Positions 60,883-64,000 of a stretch of 64,000 bases of DNA are shown here, one piece after another; position 1 is the first letter of the stretch; the number at the start of each line of letters is the position of its first letter. Position numbers and translations under genes: made by a program. The stretch is taken from contig NZ_BMIQ01000003.1 in the NCBI RefSeq assembly GCF_014642635.1, positions 249,255 through 313,254 on the forward strand, in the 5' to 3' direction. Source of the DNA: Aureimonas endophytica (lineage in GTDB: Bacteria; Pseudomonadota; Alphaproteobacteria; Rhizobiales; Rhizobiaceae). The notes below the pieces were generated by a model that searched no databases, had not been told where the DNA came from, and worked only from the letters and a program-made list of their open reading frames with translations.

Positions 60883-60936
60883 GGAAGAGGCCCCCCGCCG
60901 TCGCAGGCGGGCCGCCGGTCATCCCTGCCGCCGCGA

Positions 60937-61890
60937 TCAATGGGCCCGCGAGCTCGCCTCCGGCCCTGTCGCGACCGCCCTCGCGACGTGCCGCAGCTTG
61001 TCGGGATTGCGGGTGATGTAGATCGCGGTGATCCGGCCGTCCTCGACCGCGAGCGCGGTCGTCTGGAGGATCTCGCCCCGCTCGCGGCTGACATAGCCGG
61101 GCAATCCGTCGATCCAGACAGGCTCGACCATCACGGCCCAGCCGTCTCCCCACTTTCGGCGCACGCCCTCGAACATGCGCAGCAGGCGGTCCAGGCCGGC
61201 GATCGGGTTGATGAAGGCGAAGACCTTGCCGCCGCCGTCGGAGCGCAGCACGGCATTCTCCGCGAGAAGCGTGCGCAGGGTCGCGGTGTCGCCGCTGGTG
61301 GAGGCGGCGAAGAAAGCCCGCGCGATCCGCTCGCCCTCCTCGCGCGCCACCGGAAAGCGCGGGCGCGCGGCCTGGACATTCCGGCGCGCGCGAGCCGCGA
61401 GCTGGCGCACGGCCGCAGATTCCCGGCCCAGCGTATCAGCCACCTCGCCGAGCGGCACGCCGAAGACGTCATGAAGAAGGAAGGCCGCCCGCTCGAGCGG
61501 CGACAGGCGCTCGAGCGCCATCATCAGCGTGAGCGTCAAACCGTCTTCGTCCACACCCTCCTCCTCCGTCTCCATCAGCGGCTCGGGCAGCCAGGCGCCG
61601 ACATAGGTCTCGCGACGGGCGCGGGCCGACTTCATCTCGTCGAGGCAGAGGCGCGTCACGATGCGCGCGAGAAACGGATAGGGAGCGGAAACGCCGTCCC
61701 GCTCCGTCGCGGCCCAGCGCAGCCACGCGTTCTGGACGACGTCCTCCGCCTCGCTGCGCGAGCCCAGCATGCGATAGGCGATGCGCAGGAGGCGGGGCCG
61801 ATGCGTCTCGAACGTGGCCGTGGCGGTTTTAGCGGGAGGCATGGACCCATCCATCGGACCGAAATCCGTCGCGCGACTGTCTGACACCAT
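60937..61890 (-). CDS. ECF41-family RNA polymerase sigma factor (SigJ-like)
   Basis: 317-residue sigma factor. Regions 2 and 4 cover residues 25-175 (RPRLLRIAYRMLGSRSEAED; LERLSPLERAAFLLHDVFGV; VRQLAARARRNV). All ECF41 signatures are present: WLPEP at 100-104, DGGGK at 218-222 in the C-terminal SnoaL-like domain, and NPDKL at 295-299. The C-terminal domain acts as a built-in regulator instead of a separate anti-sigma factor, and none is seen here. GAGGA six bases before ATG 61890 supports the start. It is second in an operon after an NmrA-type gene that has an ECF41-type promoter, so it likely drives its own expression. Confidence 0.95.
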   Translation of the reverse strand: MVSDSRATDFGPMDGSMPPAKTATATFETHRPRLLRIAYRMLGSRSEAEDVVQNAWLRWAATERDGVSAPYPFLARIVTRLCLDEMKSARARRETYVGAWLPEPLMETEEEGVDEDGLTLTLMMALERLSPLERAAFLLHDVFGVPLGEVADTLGRESAAVRQLAARARRNVQAARPRFPVAREEGERIARAFFAASTSGDTATLRTLLAENAVLRSDGGGKVFAFINPIAGLDRLLRMFEGVRRKWGDGWAVMVEPVWIDGLPGYVSRERGEILQTTALAVEDGRITAIYITRNPDKLRHVARAVATGPEASSRAH

Positions 61891-61949
61891 CGAGGATCCT
61901 CGCCGCGATGGACAGGCCTGCCGTCCCGACCGATCGCCTTGAGCAGCAC

Positions 61950-62699
61950 TCAGGCATCGGCGATCCAGGTGTCGAACCTCGTCGATCCGAGGCGGGCGGC
62001 GGCGGATAGATCCGGAACGAGCGAGCCCTTCTCCAGCTTCGCGCCGAAATAGCGCGCCTGCCGGTCGGCGAAGACCTGCCGCTCGTCGCCGGCTTTCGCG
62101 GCGCGCCGGGCAATGAAATCGCGGAAGGGCCCGCGCTCCGGCCCGGCGATTTCGACCGTCGCGTTGCGCGGCGGAGCGACCGCGACCTCGGCGAGGGCTG
62201 CGGCGACATCGGCGGCTGCGATCGGCTGAAGATCGGCATCGGGCACCACCAGCCGATCGCCGGCAGCGGCGGCTTCGGCGATAGCGCCGAGGAATTCGAA
62301 GAACTGCATCGCCCGCACGATCGTGTAGGGAAGGCCAGAGGACTGGATCAAGCTTTCCTGCGCGAGCTTGGCCCGGAAATAGCCGTTCTCCTCCAGGCGG
62401 TCGGTGCCGACGACGGACAGCGCGACGTGGTGCTGCACCCCGGCCTTGCGTTCGGCGGCAAGGAGGTTGCGGCCGGAGCGTTCGAAGAAGTCGAGCACGG
62501 CGGCCGCCTCGAAGGAGGGCGAGTTCGACACGTCGACAACGACGTCGCTCCCGGCGAGAATATCGGGAAGGCCTTCGCCCGTCAGGGTGTTCACCCCGGT
62601 GCTGGGCGAGGCGGCGACGGCCTCGTGTCCCGCGCGGGCGAGTGCGGCCGTCAATTGCCGACCGATCAGTCCGCTTCCCCCTATGATCACGATCCTCAT
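61950..62699 (-). CDS. NmrA-family NAD(P)-binding protein, ECF41 target
   Basis: 249-residue atypical SDR: GGSGLIGRQLTAALARAGHE (NAD(P)-binding), DVVVDVSNSPSFEA, VALSVVGTDRLEENGYFRAK, and GLPYTIVRAMQFFEFLGAI. In ECF41 loci the partner gene is a carboxymuconolactone decarboxylase, oxidoreductase or epimerase (COE); this protein is the epimerase/NmrA type. ATG 62699 chosen with GAGGAG nine bases upstream. It is followed by the sigma factor 59 bp downstream. Likely binds NAD(P)H and handles an oxidised small molecule; substrate unknown. Confidence 0.9.
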   Translation of the reverse strand: MRIVIIGGSGLIGRQLTAALARAGHEAVAASPSTGVNTLTGEGLPDILAGSDVVVDVSNSPSFEAAAVLDFFERSGRNLLAAERKAGVQHHVALSVVGTDRLEENGYFRAKLAQESLIQSSGLPYTIVRAMQFFEFLGAIAEAAAAGDRLVVPDADLQPIAAADVAAALAEVAVAPPRNATVEIAGPERGPFRDFIARRAAKAGDERQVFADRQARYFGAKLEKGSLVPDLSAAARLGSTRFDTWIADA

Positions 62700-62770
62700 G
62701 GCATCCATCTCCTCGTCCGGGAACGGGCGGGGCGGCCCCATGCCGCTGGTGCGCGCCCGTTCGAAGACAG

Positions 62771-62797
62771 GACGAGGGGGCGAGCCCGGATGTGACA
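62771..62797 (-). promoter_or_regulatory. ECF41 promoter, TGTCACA-N16-CGTC
   Basis: Read on the minus strand: TGTCACA (62797-62791), 16 bases, CGTC (62774-62771). This equals the published ECF41 consensus (TGTCACA-n16-CGTC) in both elements and spacing. It lies about 70 bp upstream of the NmrA-type gene start and points into the NmrA-sigma operon. Confidence 0.88.
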
Positions 62798-62984
62798 TGG
62801 GAGATGAAAGAATTCGTCGTGACGCGGACCTTCGCCCGGGCGGCGGCGCCACGTCATCCGACCGAGACCGGCCCCGCTCGGCATGGACCGATCCGTCCGC
62901 GCATATTCCGTCAGACGGGCATCCCATGGCCGGCTAGTGGTTCCGGGACTTGCTCTCGTCGCGTCGGAAGCCTAGCCCGTCGGC

Positions 62985-64000
62985 ATGCTCGACAGTTCCC
63001 AAGTCCGACGGCCGCTCGTTCTCGGCACCGTCATGGCGTCCATGGCGATGATCGCGATCGAGGCGACCATCGTCTCCACCGCGATGCCGCAGATCGCCAG
63101 CCAGCTCGGCGACCTCCATCTCTATTCCTGGGTCTTCTCCTCCTTCCTCCTGACCCAGACCGCGCTGACGGTGGTGTTCGGCAAGCTCGCCGACCTCTAT
63201 GGCCGCAAGCCGGTCCTGATGTTCGGCTGCGGCATCTTCGTCGTCGCCTCGATCCTGTGCGGACTGGCCTGGTCGATGCCGTCGCTGATCGTCTTCCGGC
63301 TCCTGCAAGGGATCGGCGCCGGCGCGATCCAGCCGGTCGGCATGACCGTCGTCGGCGATCTTTATTCGGTCGAGGAGCGCGGCAAGATCCAAGGCTATCT
63401 CGCCAGCGTCTGGGGCATCTCCTCCGTCGTCGGTCCCTTCGCCGGCGGTCTCATCGTGCAGCATCTGAGCTGGGCCTGGGTGTTCTGGATCAACGTCCCG
63501 ATCGGGCTCCTCGCCATGGCGGGCTTCCAGCTCTTCCTCCGAGAGACGATCGCGCCGGCGCAGCGGAGCGTCGATTATGGCGGAGCGATGCTCTTCACGC
63601 TGGCGATCGCCGCGCTGATGATCGCGCTGACGGAAGCGGGCACCGCCGGCGGGGCAGGCGTCGCGCTGGCCGGCGCGCTCGTCTTCCTTCTCGCCGCCGG
63701 CGCCTTCGTCGTTCAGGAGCGGCGGGCCCGCGACCCGATGGTGAGCTTCGCCTTGTGGTCGCAGCCCGCCATCGCCGCCGTGAATGCGGCGACGCTCTTC
63801 AGCGGCATGTCGGTAATCGGCCTCACGACGTTCCTGCCGATGTATGTGCAGGGCGTCCTCGGTCAGACTGCGCTGATCGCCGGCTTCACGCTGACGGTGA
63901 TGGTGCTCGGCTGGCCGATCGGCGCCACCATCGCGGCGAAGGTGTTTCCGCGCTTCGGCCTCCGCCGGACGCTGATCTTCGGCGCGAGTTTACTGCCGGT
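62985..64000 (+). CDS. MFS transporter, DHA2 drug-exporter family (partial)
   Basis: First 338 codons of a membrane exporter that runs off the right edge. Motifs: MAMIAIEATIVSTAMPQIAS (first helix), FGKLADLYGRKPVLMFGCGI (motif A), FRLLQGIGAGAIQPVGMT, and VGPFAGGLIVQHLSWAWVFW (motif C region). About ten hydrophobic segments are visible; a 14-helix DHA2 protein is expected. Start ATG 62985 begins right before a short basic N-terminus; no strong Shine-Dalgarno seen. Divergent from the ECF41 operon, with 285 bp between. Substrate unknown. Confidence 0.88.
   Translation, partial: MLDSSQVRRPLVLGTVMASMAMIAIEATIVSTAMPQIASQLGDLHLYSWVFSSFLLTQTALTVVFGKLADLYGRKPVLMFGCGIFVVASILCGLAWSMPSLIVFRLLQGIGAGAIQPVGMTVVGDLYSVEERGKIQGYLASVWGISSVVGPFAGGLIVQHLSWAWVFWINVPIGLLAMAGFQLFLRETIAPAQRSVDYGGAMLFTLAIAALMIALTEAGTAGGAGVALAGALVFLLAAGAFVVQERRARDPMVSFALWSQPAIAAVNAATLFSGMSVIGLTTFLPMYVQGVLGQTALIAGFTLTVMVLGWPIGATIAAKVFPRFGLRRTLIFGASLLP

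Overview
The window looks like part of a repABC plasmid or chromid from a GC-rich alphaproteobacterium of the Hyphomicrobiales (Rhizobiales) type. The evidence is a repA-repB-repC partition/replication locus with two GTTGTACGCGTACAAC parS-like palindromes, an FnrN-type regulator, an ECF41 sigma factor, many small divergent regulator/oxidoreductase pairs and alphaproteobacterial-style ABC operons. Genus cannot be fixed from the sequence alone. I see no tRNA, rRNA or CRISPR array.

Left part (1-17.3 kb) is mostly nutrient uptake, probably organosulfur or related small organics. A dipeptide-type ABC operon (dppC-dppB-SBP, with a CMD/AhpD-like protein) runs leftward out of the window. A relic zone (about 3.8-5.6 kb) holds a decayed IS3-family element, a fragment of a sugar ABC ATPase and two small genes. 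Next comes a rightward operon: one-Cys redoxin, AprA-like flavoprotein, 2[4Fe-4S] ferredoxin, NitT/Ssu-type ATPase, permease and binding protein, then an MFS exporter. A second SsuA-SsuC-SsuB set follows, whose ATPase stop codon is supplied by an IS5-family (IS427-like) insertion of 843 bp with a TA target duplication. A truncated NmrA-family gene lies beyond it.

Middle part (17.7-36.8 kb): aldo/keto reductase with divergent LysR regulator; FAD aromatic hydroxylase plus an SDR that lacks the catalytic Tyr; a Cys/Met-metabolism PLP lyase; then a low-oxygen respiration island made of an FNR-type regulator, cydC/cydD (leftward) and cydA-cydB-cydX-hemN (rightward). A perfect FNR box, TTGAT-N4-ATCAA, lies between cydD and cydA. 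HxlR regulator/PRISE reductase, an alpha/beta hydrolase and a transglutaminase-like protein follow.

The most unusual region (37.2-47.3 kb) is a five-gene, tightly packed rightward operon of carbohydrate enzymes, three of them multi-domain fusions: a glycosyltransferase; a glycosyltransferase-UDP-galactopyranose mutase fusion; a 1087-residue glycosyltransferase-Gfo/Idh/MocA-MDR dehydrogenase fusion; a glycosyltransferase-glycoside hydrolase fusion; and a stand-alone paralogue of that hydrolase domain. No flippase, polymerase or export gene is present, so the product is unknown. This is the best candidate for an undescribed system.

Right part (47.4-64 kb): cytochrome b561 with a catalase-like haem protein, a DUF4239 membrane protein, a pyridoxamine-oxidase-fold protein, an SDR/TetR divergent pair, the rep locus (repA carries an internal deletion/frameshift), another SDR, a broken TehA-family gene, a DUF983 protein, a MocR regulator, an ECF41 sigma factor operon with an exact ECF41 promoter (TGTCACA-N16-CGTC), and the start of an MFS transporter that runs off the window.
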